Shown: positions 50,557 to 62,402 of the stretch, piece after piece
How the letters are laid out: each line of letters starts with the position of its first letter
Position numbering within the stretch: position 1 is the stretch's first letter
DNA from: Orientallactaga sibirica
Lineage: Eukaryota; Chordata; Mammalia; Rodentia; Dipodidae
Direction of reading: 5' to 3'
DNA length: 64,000 nt
Assembly: GCA_036365145.1 (NCBI GenBank)
Contig: JAEOAD010001944.1
Span: 1-64,000, forward strand
Program-made: the position numbers and the translations under genes
Notes under the pieces: model-generated
The model's input: the letters and a program-made list of their open reading frames with translations, nothing else
What the model was told of the DNA's origin: nothing
The model's database searches: none

Positions 50557-53265
50557 AAGTGTACTGTGTGAAAAAAGTTAGTTTAGTTGTAGGAATCAGT
50601 TGCTTTCCCTCTGAAGAAGGTTTAGTGCAGCAAGTTCAAACATTTCTAGTTAGTGTAATCTAAGAAGATGTACAACTTAGTAGTTTTACTTCATTTCTAA
50701 AGCAGTTTGTTTAGAAAACATCCATCCTCATTGCTGAAAACTGTACTGTGTGAAATAAGTTAGTTCGGTTCTAGGAATCAGTTGCTTTCCTACGAAGAAG
50801 GTTTAGTGCAGCAACTTCAAACCTTCCTTGTTTGTGTAGTCTAACAAGATGTACAACTTACTAGTTTCGCTTCATTTGTAAAGTAGTTTGTTTACAAAAC
50901 AAACATCTTCATTGCCGAACACTGTACTGTGTGAAATAAGCCAGTTCGGTTCTTGGAATCAGTTGCTTTCCTACGAAGAAGGTTTAGTGCAGCAAGTTCA
51001 AACTTTTCTAGTTAGTGTAATCTAACAAGGTGTACAAATTAGTAGTTTCACTACTTTTCTAAAGCAGTTTGTTTAGAAAACATACATCTTCATTGGCGAA
51101 CACTGTTCTGGATGAAATAAGCTAGTTTGGTTCTAGGATTCAGTTCCTTTCCTCCGAAGAAAGTTTAGTGCAGCAAGTTCAACCATTTCTAGTTAGTGTA
51201 ATCTAAAAAAATGTATAACTTAGTAGTTTTACTTCATTTCTAAAGCAGTTTGTTTAGAAAACATACATCTTCATTGCCGAACACTGTACTGTGTGAAATG
51301 AGTTAGTTTAGTTCTAGGAATCAGTTGCTTTCCTACGAAGAAGGTTTAGTGCAGCAACTTCAAACATTTCTAGTTTGTGTAATCTAACAAGATGTACAAC
51401 TTAGTAGTTTTCGATTCATTTCTAAAGTTGTTTGTTTAGAAAACAAACATCTTCATTGACGAACACTGTACTGTGTGAAATAAGCTAGTTTGGTTCTAGG
51501 AATCAGTTGCTTTCCTACAAAGAAGGTTTATTACAGCAAGTTCAAACTTTTCTAGTTAGTGTAGTCTAACAAGATGTACAACTTAGTAGTTTCACTTCAT
51601 TTGTAAAGCAGTTTGTTTAGAAAACATACATCTTCAGAACACTGTAGGAAATTTAGTCGGTTCTAGGAATCAGTTGCTTTCTACGAAGAAAGTTTAGTGC
51701 AGCAACTTCAAACCTTCCTTGTTTGTGTAGTATAACAAGATGTACAACTTACTAGTTTCGCTTCATTTGTAAAGTAGTTTGTTTAGAAAACAAACATCTT
51801 CATTGCCGAACACTGTACTGTGTGAAATAAGCCAGTTCGGTTCTAGGAATCAGTAGCTTCCCCTACGAAGAAGGTTCAGTGCAGCAAGTTCAAACTTTTC
51901 TAGTTAGTGAAATCTAACAAGATGTACAACATACTAGTTTCACTACATTTCAAAAGTAGTTTGTTTCAAAAACATACATCTTCATTGTTGAAAACTGTAC
52001 TGTGTGAAATAAGTTAGTTTGGTTCTAGGAATCAGTTGCTTTCCATCAGAGAAGATTTTTATTGCAGCAATTTCAAAACATTCCTTGTTTGTGTAGTCTA
52101 ACAAGATGTACATCTTAGTAGTTTTGCTTCATTTCTAAAGTAGTTTGTTTAGAAAACAAACATCTTCATTGCCGAACACTGTACTCTGTGAAATAAGTTA
52201 GTTCGGTTCTAGGAATCAGTTGCGCTTTCCAACAAAGAAGGTTTAGTGCAGCAAGTTCAAACCTTTCTTGTTAGTGTAGTCTAACAAGATGTACAACTTA
52301 GTAGTTTCACTTCATTTCTAAAGCAGTTTGTTTAGAAAACAAACATTTTCATTGCCGAAAACTGTCCTGGGTGAAATAAGTTAGTTTGGTTCTAGGATTC
52401 AGTTGCTTTCCTACGAAGAAAGTTTAGTGCAGCAACTTCAAACCTTTCCTGTTTGTGTAGTATAACAAGATGTACAACATACTACTTTCCCATCATTTCA
52501 AAAGTAGTTTGTTTTGAAAACAAACATCTTCATTGCCAAAAACTAGTACTGTGTGAAATTAGTTAGTTCGGTTCTAGGAATCAGTTGCTTTCCCTACGAA
52601 GAAGGGTTAGTGCAGCAAGTTCAAACTTTTCTAGTTAGTGTAGTCTAACAAGATGTACATCTTACTAGATTTGCTTCATTTCTAAAGTAGTTTGTTTCAA
52701 AAACAAACATCTTCATTGCTGAAAACTGTACTGTGTGAAATAAGTTAGTTCGGTTCTAGGAATCAGTTGCTTTCCTACGAAGAAGGTTTAGTGCAGCAAC
52801 TTGAAACCTTCCTTCTTTGTGTAGTCTAAAAAGATGAACAACTTACTAGTTTCGCTTCATTTGTAAAGTACTTTGTTTACAAAACAAACATCGTCATTCC
52901 CAAACACTGTACTGTGTGAAATAAGCTAGTTCGGTTCTAGGAATTAGTTGCTTTCCTACGAAGAAGGTTTAGTGCAGTAAGTTCAAACATTTCTAGTTAG
53001 TGTAAACTAAGAAGATGTACAAATTAGTAGTTTCGCTTCATTTCTAAAGCAGTTGGTTTAGAAAACATACATCTTCATTGGCGACATTGTACTGTGTGAA
53101 GTAAGCTAGTTCCGTTCTAGGAATCAGTTCCTTTCCTCCGAAGAAGGTTTAGTGCAGCAAGTTCAAACGTTTCCAGTTAGTGTAATCTAACAAGATGTAC
53201 AAGTTAGTAGTTTCACTTCATTTCTAAAGCATTTTGTATAGAAAACATACATCTTCATTGTCGAA
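50557..53265 (+). repeat. Higher-order unit, 15 monomers (~2.71 kb), first copy
   Basis: It has the marker order of the 11-monomer unit to its left, then four additional monomers between the ACATCTTAG monomer (~52.1 kb) and the ACAAATTAG/GGCGACATTG monomer (~53.02 kb). The extra ones are recognised by CTGTCCTGGG, ACTACTTTC, a catcttactag variant and GATGAACAACTTAC. One monomer near 51.64 kb has lost bases of CATCTTCATTGCCG and of ACTGTGTGAAATAAG. Confidence 0.78.
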
Positions 53266-55970
53266 AAGTGTACTGTGTGAAAAAAGTTAGTTTAGTTGTA
53301 GGAATCAGTTGCTTTCCTACGAAGAAGGTTTAGTGCAGCAACTTCAAACATTTCTAGTTAGTGTAATCTAAGAAGATGTACAACTTAGTAGTTTTACTTC
53401 ATTTCTAAAGCAGTTTGTTTAGAAAACATCCATCCTCATTGCCGAACAATGTACCGTGTGAAATAAGTTAGTTCGGTTCTAGGAATCAGTTGCTTTCCTA
53501 CGAAGAAGGTTTAGTGCAGCAACTTCAAACCTTCCTTGTTTGTGTAGTATAACAAGATGTACAACTTACTAGTTTCGCTTCATTTGTAAAGTAGTTTGTT
53601 TAGAAAACAAACATCTTCATTGCCGAACACTGTACTGTGTGAAATAAGCCAGTTAGGTTCTAGGAATCAGTTCCTTTCCTACGAAGAAAGTTAGTGCAGC
53701 AAGTTCAAACTTTTCTAGTTAGTGTAATCTAACAAGGTGTACAAGTTAGTAGTTTCACTACTTTTCTAAAGCAGTTTGTTTAGAAAACATACATCTTCAT
53801 TTCCGAACACTGTACTGGATGAAATAAGCTAGTTCGGTTCTAGGATTCAGTTCCTTTCCTACGAAGAAGGTTTAGTGCAGCAACTTCAAACATTTCTAGT
53901 TAGTGTAATCTAAGAAGATGTACAACTTAGTAGTTTTACTTCATTTCTAAAGCAGTTTGTTTAGAAAACATACATCTTCATTGCCGAACACTGTACCGTG
54001 TGAAATGAGTTAGTTCGGTTCTAGGATTCAGTTGCTTTCCTACGAAGAAGGTTTAGTGCAGCAACTTCAAACCTCGCTAGTTTGTGTAGTCTAACAAGGT
54101 GTACAACTTACTAGTTTCGATTCATTTCTAAAGTTGTTTGTAGAAACAAACATCTTTTAGAACACTGTACTGTGTGAAATAAGCTAGTTTGGTTCTAGGA
54201 ATCAGTTGCTTTCCTACAAAGAAGGTTTAGTACAGCAAGTTCAAACTTTTCTAGTTAGTGTAGTCTAACAAGATGTACAACTTAGTAGTTTCACTTCATT
54301 TGTAAAGCAGTTTGTTTAGAAAACATACATCTTCATTGCCGAACACTGTACTGTGTGAAATAAGTTAGTTCGGTTCTAGGAATCAGTTGCTTTCCTACGA
54401 AGAAAGTTTAGTGCAGCAACTTCAAACCTTCCTTGTTTGTGAAGTATAACAAGATGTACAACTTACTAGTTTCGCTTCATTTGTAAAGTAGTTTGTTTAG
54501 AAAACAAACTTCTTCATTGCCGAACACTGTACTGTGTGAAATAAGCTCGTTCGGTTCTAGGAATCAGTAGCTTCCCTACGAAGAAGGTTCAGTGCAGCAA
54601 GTTCAAACTTTTCTAGTTAGTGAAATCTAACACGATGTACAACATACTAGATTCGCTTCATATCAAAAGTAGTTTCTTTCAAAAACAAACATCTTCATTG
54701 CCGAAAACTGTACTGTGTGAAATAAGTTAGTTCGGTTCTAGGAATCACTTGCTTTCCATCGAAGAAGATTTAGTGCAGCAATTTCAAACCTTCCTTGTTT
54801 GTGTAGTCTAACAAGATATACATCTTAGCAGTTTCGCTTCATTTCTAAAGTAGTTTCTTTAGAAAACAAACATCTTCATTGCCGAACACTGTACTCTGTG
54901 AAATAAGCTAGTTCGGTTCTAGGAATCAGTTGCTTTCCAACAAAGAAGGTTTAGTGCAGCAAGTTCAAACTTTTCTAGTTAGTGTAGTCTAACAAGATGT
55001 ACAACTTAGTAGTTTCACTTCATTTCTAAAGCAGTTTGTTTAGACAACATACATCTTCATTGCCGAAAACTGTCCTCTGTGAAATAAGTTAGTTCGGTTC
55101 TAGGATTCAGTTGCTTTCCTACGAAGAAAGTTTAGTGCAGCAACTTCAAACCTTCCCTGTTTGTGTAGTATAACAAGATGTACAACTTACTACTTTCGCA
55201 TCATTTGTAAAGTAGTTTGTTTAGAAAACAAACATCTTCATTGCCGAACATAGTACTGTGTGAAATTAGCTCGTTCGTTTCTAGGAATCAGTTGCTTTCC
55301 TACGAAGAAGGGTTAGTGCAGCAAGTTCAAACTTTTCTAGTTAGTGTAATCTAACAAGATGTACAGCATACTAGATTTGCTTCATATCTAAAGTAGTTTC
55401 TTTCAAAAACAAACATCTTCATTGCTGAAAACTGTACTGTGTGAAATAAGTTAGTTCGGTTCTAGGAATCAGTTGCTTTCCTACGAAGAAGGTTTAGTGC
55501 AGCAACTTGAAACCTTCCTTCTTTGTGTAGTCTAAAAAGATGAACAACTTACTAGTTTCGCTTCATTTGTAAAGTACTTTGTTTACAAAACAAACATCGT
55601 CATTCCCGAACACTGTACTGTGTGAAATAAGCTAGTTCGGTTCTAGGAATTAGTTGCTTTCCTACGAAGAAGGTTTAGTGCAGTAAGTTCAAACATTTCT
55701 AGTTAGTGTAAACTAAGAAGATGTACAAATTAGTAGTTTCGCTTCATTTCTAAAGCAGTTGGTTTAGAAAACATACATCTTCATTGGCGACATTGTACTG
55801 TGTGAAGTAAGCTAGTTCCATTCTAGGAATCATTTCCTTTCCTACGAGAAGGTTTAGTGCAGCAAGTTCAAACGTTTCCAGTTAGTGTAATCTAACAAGA
55901 TGTACAAGTTAGTAGTTTCACTTCATTTCTAAAGCATTTTGTATAGAAAACATAAATCTTCATTGTCGAA
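53266..55970 (+). repeat. Higher-order unit, 15 monomers (~2.71 kb), second copy
   Basis: It repeats the preceding unit monomer for monomer at an offset of 2705-2713 bp: CTGGATG (53815), TTTCCATC (54756), ATATACATCTTAGCAG (~54811), CTGTCCTCTG (~55.07 kb), ACTACTTTCGC (~55.19 kb), GATGAACAAC (~55.54 kb) and GGCGACATTG (~55.79 kb). One monomer near 54.14 kb is shortened by about 15 bases around the hairpin and CATCTTCATTG. Confidence 0.8.
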
Positions 55971-58500
55971 AAGTGTACTGTGAGAAAAAAGTTAGTTTAG
56001 TTGTAGAAATCAGTTCCTTTCCTACGAAGAAGGTTTAGTGCAGCAACTTCAAACATTTCTAGTTAGTGAAATCTAAGAAGATGTACAACTTAGTAGTTTT
56101 ACTTCATTTCTAAAGCAGTTTGTTTAGAAAACATCCATCTTCATTGCCGAACACTGTACCATGTGAAATAAGTTAGTTCGGTTCTAGGAATCAGTTGCTT
56201 TCCTAAGAAGAAGGTTTAGTGCAGCAACTTCAAACCTTCCTTGTTTGTGTAGTCTAACAAGATGTACAACTTACTAGTTTCGATTCATTTGTAAAGTAGT
56301 TTGTTTAGAAAACAAACATCTTCATTGCCGAACACTGTACTGTGTGAAATAAGCCAGTTCGGTTCTAGGAATCAGTTGCTTTCCTACGAAGAAGGTTAGT
56401 GCAGCAAGTTCAAACTTTTCTAGTTAGTGTAATCTAACAAGATGTACAAGTTAGTAGTTTCACTACATTTCTAAAGCAGTTTGTTTAGAAAACATACATC
56501 TTCATTTCCGAACACTGTACTGGATGAAATAAGCTAGTTCGGTTCTAGGATTCAGTTCCTTTCCTACGAAGAAAGTTTAGTGCAGCAACTTCAACCATTT
56601 CTAGTTAGTGTAATCTAAAAAATGTATAACTTAGTAGTTTTACTTCATTTCTAAAGTAGTTTGTTTAGAACACATACATCTTCATTGCCGAACACTGTAC
56701 CGTGTGAAATGAGTTAGTTCGGTTCTAGGAATCAGTTGCTTTCCTACGAAGAAGGTTTAGTGCAGCAACTTCAAACCTTGCTAGTTTGTGTAGTCTAACA
56801 AGGTGTACAACTTCCTAGTTTCAATTCATTTCTAAAGTTGTTTGTTTAGAAAACAAACATCTTCATTGACGAACACTGTACTGTGTGAAATAAGCTAGTT
56901 TGGTTCTAGAAATCAGTTGCTTTCCTACAAAGAAGGTTTAGTGCAGCAAGTTCAAACTTTTCTAGTTAGTGTAGTCTAACAAGATGTACAACTTAGTAGT
57001 TTCACTTCATTTCTAAAGCAGTTTGTTTAGAAAACATACATCTTCATTGCCGAACACTGTACTGTGTGAAATAAGTTAGTTCGGTTCTAGGAAGCAGTTG
57101 CTTTCCTACGAAGAAAGTTTAGTGCAGCAACTTCAAACCTTCCTTGTTTGTGTAGTATAACAAGATGTACAACTTACTAGTTTCGCTTCATTTGTAAAGT
57201 AGTTTGTTTAGAAAACAAACATCTTCATTGCCGAACACTGTACTGTGTGAAATAAGCTCGTTCGGTTCTAGGAATCAGTTGCTTTGCTACGAAGAAGGTT
57301 TAGTGCAACAAGTTCAAACTTTTCTAGTTAGTGTAATCTAACAAGATATACAACATACTAGATTTGCTTCATATCTAAAGTAGTTTCTTTCAAAAACAAA
57401 CATCTTCATTGCCAAAAACTGAACTGTATGAAATAAGTTAGTTCGGTTCTAGGAATCAGTTGCTTTCCTACGAAGAAGATTTAGTGCAGTAACTGCAAAC
57501 CTTCCTTGTTTGTGTAGTCTAACAAGATGTACGTCTTAGTAGTTTCGCTTCATTTCTAAAGTAGTTTCTTTAGAAAACAAACATCTTCATTGCCGAACAC
57601 TGTACTGTGTGAAATAAGCTATTTCGGTTCTAGGAATCAGTTGCTTTCCAACAAAGAAGGTTTAGTGCAGCAAGTTCAAACTTTTCTAGTTAGTGTAGTC
57701 TAACAAGATGTACAACTTAGTAGTTTCACTTCATTTCTAAAGCAGTTTGTTTAGACAACATACATCTTCATTGCCGAAAACTGTCCTCTGTGAAATAAGT
57801 TAGTTCGGTTCTAGGATTCAGTTGCTTTCCTACGAAGAAAGTTTAGTGCAGCAACTTCAAACCTTCCCTGTTTGTGTAGTATAACAAGATGTACAACTTA
57901 CTAGTTTCGCTTCATTTCTAAAGTAGTTTCTTTAGAAAACAAACATCTTCATTGCCAAAACTGTACCGTGTGAAATAAGCTAGTTCGGTTCTAGGAATCA
58001 GTTCTTTTCCTACGAACAAGGTTTAGTGCAGCAAGTTCAAACTTTTCTAGTTAGTGTAATCTAACAAGATGTACAACATACTAGATTCGCTTCATATCTA
58101 AAGTAGTTTCTTTCAAAAACAAACATCTTCATTGCCGAAAACTGTACTGTGTGAAATAAGTTACTTCGGTTCTAGGAATCAGTTGCTTTCCTACGAAGAA
58201 GGTTTAGTGCAGCAACTTCAAACCTTCCTTGATTGTGTAGTCTAACAAGATTTACAACTTACTAGTTTCGCTTCATTTGTAAAGTAGTTTGTTTAGAAAA
58301 CAAACATCTTCATTACCTAACACTGTACTGTGTGAAATAAGCCAGTTCGGTTCTAGGAATCAGTTGCTTTCCTACGAAGAAGGTTTAGTGCAGCAAGTCC
58401 AACCTTTCTAGTTAGTGTAATCTAACAAGATGTACAAGTGAGTAGTTTCACAACATTTCTAAAGCAGTTTGTTTAGAAAACATACATCTTCATTGTCGAA
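55971..58500 (+). repeat. Higher-order unit, ~14 monomers (~2.53 kb), third copy
   Basis: The first ten or so monomers follow the two 15-monomer units (CTGGATG at 56520, ATGTATAAC near 56.62 kb, TTGACGAAC near 56.87 kb, CTGTCCTCTG near 57.78 kb). The end differs: the GATGAACAAC and GGCGACATTG monomers are missing. The next marker at 58501 has AACTG in place of AAGTG and AAGATAG in place of AAGTTAG. It then leads into another block, so this is probably the edge of the repeat run. Confidence 0.68.
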
Positions 58501-59765
58501 AACTGTACTGTGTGAAATAAGATAGTTTGGTTGTAGAAATCAGTTGCTTTCCTACGAAGAAGGTTTAGTGCAGCAACTTCAAACATTTCTAGTTAGTGTA
58601 ATCTAAGATGTACAACTTAGTAGTTTTACTTCATTTCTAAAGCAGTTTGTTTAGAAAACATACATCTTCATTGCCGAACAGTGTACCGTGTGAAATAAGT
58701 TAGTTCGGTTCTAGGAATCAGTTGCTTTCCTACGAAGAAGGTTTACTGCAAGTACTTGAAACCTTCCTTGTTTGTGCAGTCTAAGAACATGTACAACTTA
58801 CTACTTTCGCTTCATTTCTAAAGTAGTTTCTTTAGAAAACAAACATCTTCATTGCCGAACACTGTACTGGGTGAAATAAGCTCGTTTGGTTCTAGGAATC
58901 AGTTGCTTTCCTACGAAGAACGTTCAGTGCAGCAAGTTCAAACTTTTCTAGTTAGTGTAATCTGAGAAGATGTACAACATACTAGAATCCCTTCATATCA
59001 AAAGTAGTTTCTTTTGAAAACAAACATCTTCATTGCCAAAAACTGTACTGTGTGATATAAGTTAGTTCGGTTCTAGGAATCAGTTGCTTTCCTACGAAGA
59101 AGGTTTAGTGCAGCAACTTCAAACCTTCCTTGTTTGTGTAGTCTAAAAAGATGTACATCTTAGCAGTTTCACTTCATTTCTTAAGTAGTTTGTTTAGAAA
59201 ACAAACATCTTCATTGCCGAATACTGTACTGTGTGAAATAAGCTAGTTCGGTTCTAGGAATCAGTTGCTTTCCTACGAAGAAGGTTTAGTGCAGCATCTT
59301 GAAACCTTCCTTGTTTGTGTAGTATAACAAGATGTACAACGTACTAGTTTCGCTTCATTTGTAAAGCAGTTTGTTTAGAACACAAACATCTTCATTGCCG
59401 AACACTCTACTGTGTGATATAAGTTAGTTCGGTTCTAGGAATCAGTTGCTTTCCTACGAAGAAAGTTTAGTGCAGCAACTTCAAACCTTCCTTGTTTGTG
59501 TAGGATAACAAGATGTACAACTTACTAGTTTCGCTTCATTTGTAAAGTAGTTTTTTTAGAAAACAAACATCTTCATTGCGGAACACTGTACTGTGTGAAA
59601 TAAGCTCGTTCGGTTCTAGGAATCAGTTGCTTTCCTACGAAGAAAGTTCAGTGCAGCAAGTTCAAACTTTTCTAGTTAGTGTAATCTAACAAGATGTACA
59701 ACATGCTAGATTCGCTTCATATCAAAAGTAGTTTCTTTCAAAAACAAACATCTTCATTGCCGAAA
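58500..59765 (+). repeat. Block X, copy 3 (~7 monomers)
   Basis: This copy carries the rare variants of both other copies: the three-base-short ATCTAAGATG of copy 1 and the TCTAAGAACATG and ACTCTACTG of copy 2. It may thus be closest to their common form. It lies at the right end of the higher-order units, just before the family change at 60.11 kb. Confidence 0.8.
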
Positions 59766-60110
59766 TCTGTACTGTGTGTAATAAGCCAGTTCGGTTCTAG
59801 GAATCAGTTGCTTTCCTACGAAGAAGGTTTAGTGCAGTAAGTTCAAACATTTCTAGTTAGTGTAATCGAAGAAGATGTACCAATTAGTAGTTTCGCTTCA
59901 TTTCTAAAGCAGTTGGCTTAGAAAACATACATCTTCATTGGCGACACTGTACTGCTTGAAGTAAGCTAGTTCGGTTCTAGGAATCAGTTGCTTTCCTACG
60001 AAGAAAGTTTTGTGCAGCAACTTGAAACCTTCCTTGTTTGTGTAGTCTAACAAGATGTACAACTTACTAGTTTCGCTTCATTTCTAAAGTAGTTTGTTTA
60101 GAAAACAAAC

Positions 60111-61010
60111 ACCATCATTGCCAAATACTTTACTGTGTGAAATAAGCCAGTTCTCTTCTCAGAACGAGTTGGTTTCTTACGAAAAGTCTTCAATGCACCA
60201 AGATCAAACTTTCCTAGTTTGTGTAATCTAACAAGATGTACAACTTAGTAGATTATCTTCATTTCTAACGTAGTTTCTTTCGAAAACAAACACCTTCATT
60301 ACCGAACACTGTACTGTGTGTAATAAGCTAGTTTTGTTCTCGGAATGAGTTGCTTTCTTAAGAAGAATCTTCAGTGAAGCAAGATCAAACTTTCCCAGTT
60401 TGTGTAATCTAACAAGATGTACAAATTAATAGATTAGTTTCATTTCCAACATACTTTGCTTAGAAAACAAACACCTTCATTGCCCAACACTGTACTCTGT
60501 GAAATAAGCTAGTTCTTTTTGCGGCATGAGTTGCTTTCTTAAGAAGAATCTTCAGTGAATCAAGATCAAACTTTCCTAGTTTGTGTAATCTATCAAGATG
60601 TACACCTTAAGAGATTAGATTCATTTCTAACGTAGTTTCTTCAGAAAACAAACACCTTCATTTTCGAACACTGTACTGTGTGAAATAACCTTGTTCTATT
60701 CTCGGAATGAGTTGCTTTCTTACGAAGAATCTTCAGTGCATCAAGATAAAACTTTCCTAGGTTGTGTAATTTAACTAGTTGGACAATTTAGTACATTCGC
60801 CTCATTTCCAACATACTTTGTTTAGAAAACAAACACCTTCATTGCAGAACACTGTACTGTGTGAAATAAGCTAGTTCTCTTCTCGGATGAGTTGTTTCTT
60901 AAGAAGAATCTTCAGTGCATCAAGATCAAACTTTCCTAGTTTGTGTAATTTAACAATTGGACAACTTAGTACATTTGCCTCATTTCCAACATACTTTGTT
61001 TAGAAAACAA
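60111..61010 (+). repeat. Zone 4 duplicated five-monomer block, left copy
   Basis: Five monomers, recognised in order by CACCATCATTGCC with GAACGAGTTGG, GTGTAATAAGC, CTTTTTGCGGCATG, CATTTTCGAACAC with TTGTTCTATTC, and GGTTGTGTAATTTAA, recur from ~61,192. The offset is ~1,082 bp, equal to six monomers. Confidence 0.85.
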
Positions 61011-61136
61011 AAACCTTCATTGTCAAACACTGTACTGTATGAAATAAGCTAGTTCTTTTCTTGGCATGTGTTGCTTTCTTAAGAAGAATCTTCAGTGAAG
61101 CAAGATCAAAATTTCCTAGTTTGTGTAATCTAACAA

Positions 61137-61317
61137 GATGTACAACTTAATAGATTAGCTTCATTTCTAACGTAGTTTGTTTAGAAAACAAACACCATCA
61201 TTGCCAAATACTGTACTGTGTGAAATAAGCCAGTTCTCTTCTCAGAACGAGTTGGTTTCTTACAAAAAGTCTTCAGTGCAGCAAGATCAAACTTTCCTAG
61301 TTTGTGTAATCTAACAA
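61137..61317 (+). repeat. Representative zone 4 subtype 2A monomer
   Basis: 2A starts GATGTACAACTTAATAG with ATTAGCTTCATTTC and TAACGTAGTTT, entered through GTAATCTAACAA. It resembles the main family more than 2B does in the start region. Confidence 0.8.
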
Positions 61318-61950
61318 GATGTACAACTTAGTAGATTATCTTTATTTCTAACGTAGTTTCTTTCGAAAACAAACACCTTCATTACCGAACACTGTACTGT
61401 GTGTAATAAGCTAGTTTTGTTCTCGGAATGAGTTGCTTTCTTAAGAAGAATCTTCAGTGAAGCAAGATCAAACTTTCCCAGTTTGTGTAATCTAACAAGA
61501 TGTACAAATTAATAGATTAGTTTCATTTCCAACATACTTTGCTTAGAAAACAAACACCTTCATTGCCCAACACTGTACTCTGTGAAATAAGCTAGTTCTT
61601 TTTGCGGCATGAGTTGCTTTCTTAAGAAGAGTCTTCAGTGAATCAAGATCAAACTTTCCTAGTTTGCGTAATCTATCAAGATGTACACCTTAAGAGATTA
61701 GCTTCATTTCTAACGTAGTTTCTTCAGAAAATAAACACCTTCATTTTCGAACACTTTACTGTGTGAAATAAGCTTGTTCTATTCTCGGAATGAGTTGCTT
61801 TCTTACGAAGAATCTTCAGTGCATCAAGATCAAACTTTCCTAGGTTGTGTAATTTAAATAGTTGGACAATTTAGTACATTCGCCTCATTTCCAACATACT
61901 TTGTTTAGAAAACAAACACCTTCATTGCCAAACACTGTACTGTGTGAAAT
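61192..61950 (+). repeat. Zone 4 duplicated five-monomer block, right copy
   Basis: Repeats the marker order of the block at 60,111. Similarity drops after ~61.95 kb, where AAGCTAGGTCTG and GAATCCTGAG appear instead. The last ~90 bases of the window (from ~63,905) again carry the GAACGAGTT form of the first monomer, 15 monomers after 61,192. Confidence 0.82.
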
Positions 61951-62221
61951 AAGCTAGGTCTGTTCTCGGAATGAGTTGCTTTCTTAAGAAGAATCCTGAG
62001 TGAAGGAAGATCAAACTTTCTAGTTTGTGTAAGGTGAAAAGATGTACAACTTAATAGATTAGCTTCATTTCTAACGTAGTTTCTTTAGAAAACAAACACC
62101 TTCATTGCTGAACACTGTACTGTGTGAAATAAGCTAGTTCTGTTCTCGGAATGAGTTGCTTTCTTACGAAGAATCTTCAGGGCAGCAAGATCAAACTTTC
62201 CTAGTTTGTGTAATTTAACAA

Positions 62222-62402
62222 GTTGGACAACTTAGTACATTTCCCTCATTTCCAACATACTTTGTTTAGAAAACAAACACCTTCATTGCCGAACACTGTA
62301 CTATGTGAAATAAGTTAGTTCTTTTCTTGGCATAAGTTGCTTTCTAAAGAAGAATCTTCAGTGAACCAAAATCAAACTTTCCTAGTTTGTGTAATCTAAC
62401 AA
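62222..62402 (+). repeat. Representative zone 4 subtype 2B monomer
   Basis: 2B starts GTTGGACAACTTAGTACATT, with CCTCATTTCCAACATAC and entered through GTAATTTAACAA. It occurs near 60.78, 60.96, 61.86, 62.22, 62.58, 62.77 and 63.31 kb, mixed with 2A. Monomers combining 2A starts with CCAACATAC also exist (60.42 and 61.51 kb), so the blocks have been exchanged. Confidence 0.8.

Larger units (their letters stand above)
42650..60110. repeat. Zone 3: subarray of 11- to 15-monomer higher-order repeats
   Basis: Rare diagnostic monomers recur in the same order. GTGAAAAAAGTTAG with TCGAAAAGTG or a close form falls at 46571, 48565, 50557, 53266 and 55971; the next expected site, 58501, has a changed form. 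Spacings are 1994, 1992, 2709, 2705 and 2530 bp, close to 11, 11, 15, 15 and 14 monomers. CTGGATGAAATAAGC falls at 49114, 51108, 53815 and 56520 with spacings of 1994, 2707 and 2705. A related partial unit begins near 42.99 kb. Positions are read by eye and accurate to a few bases. Confidence 0.82.
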
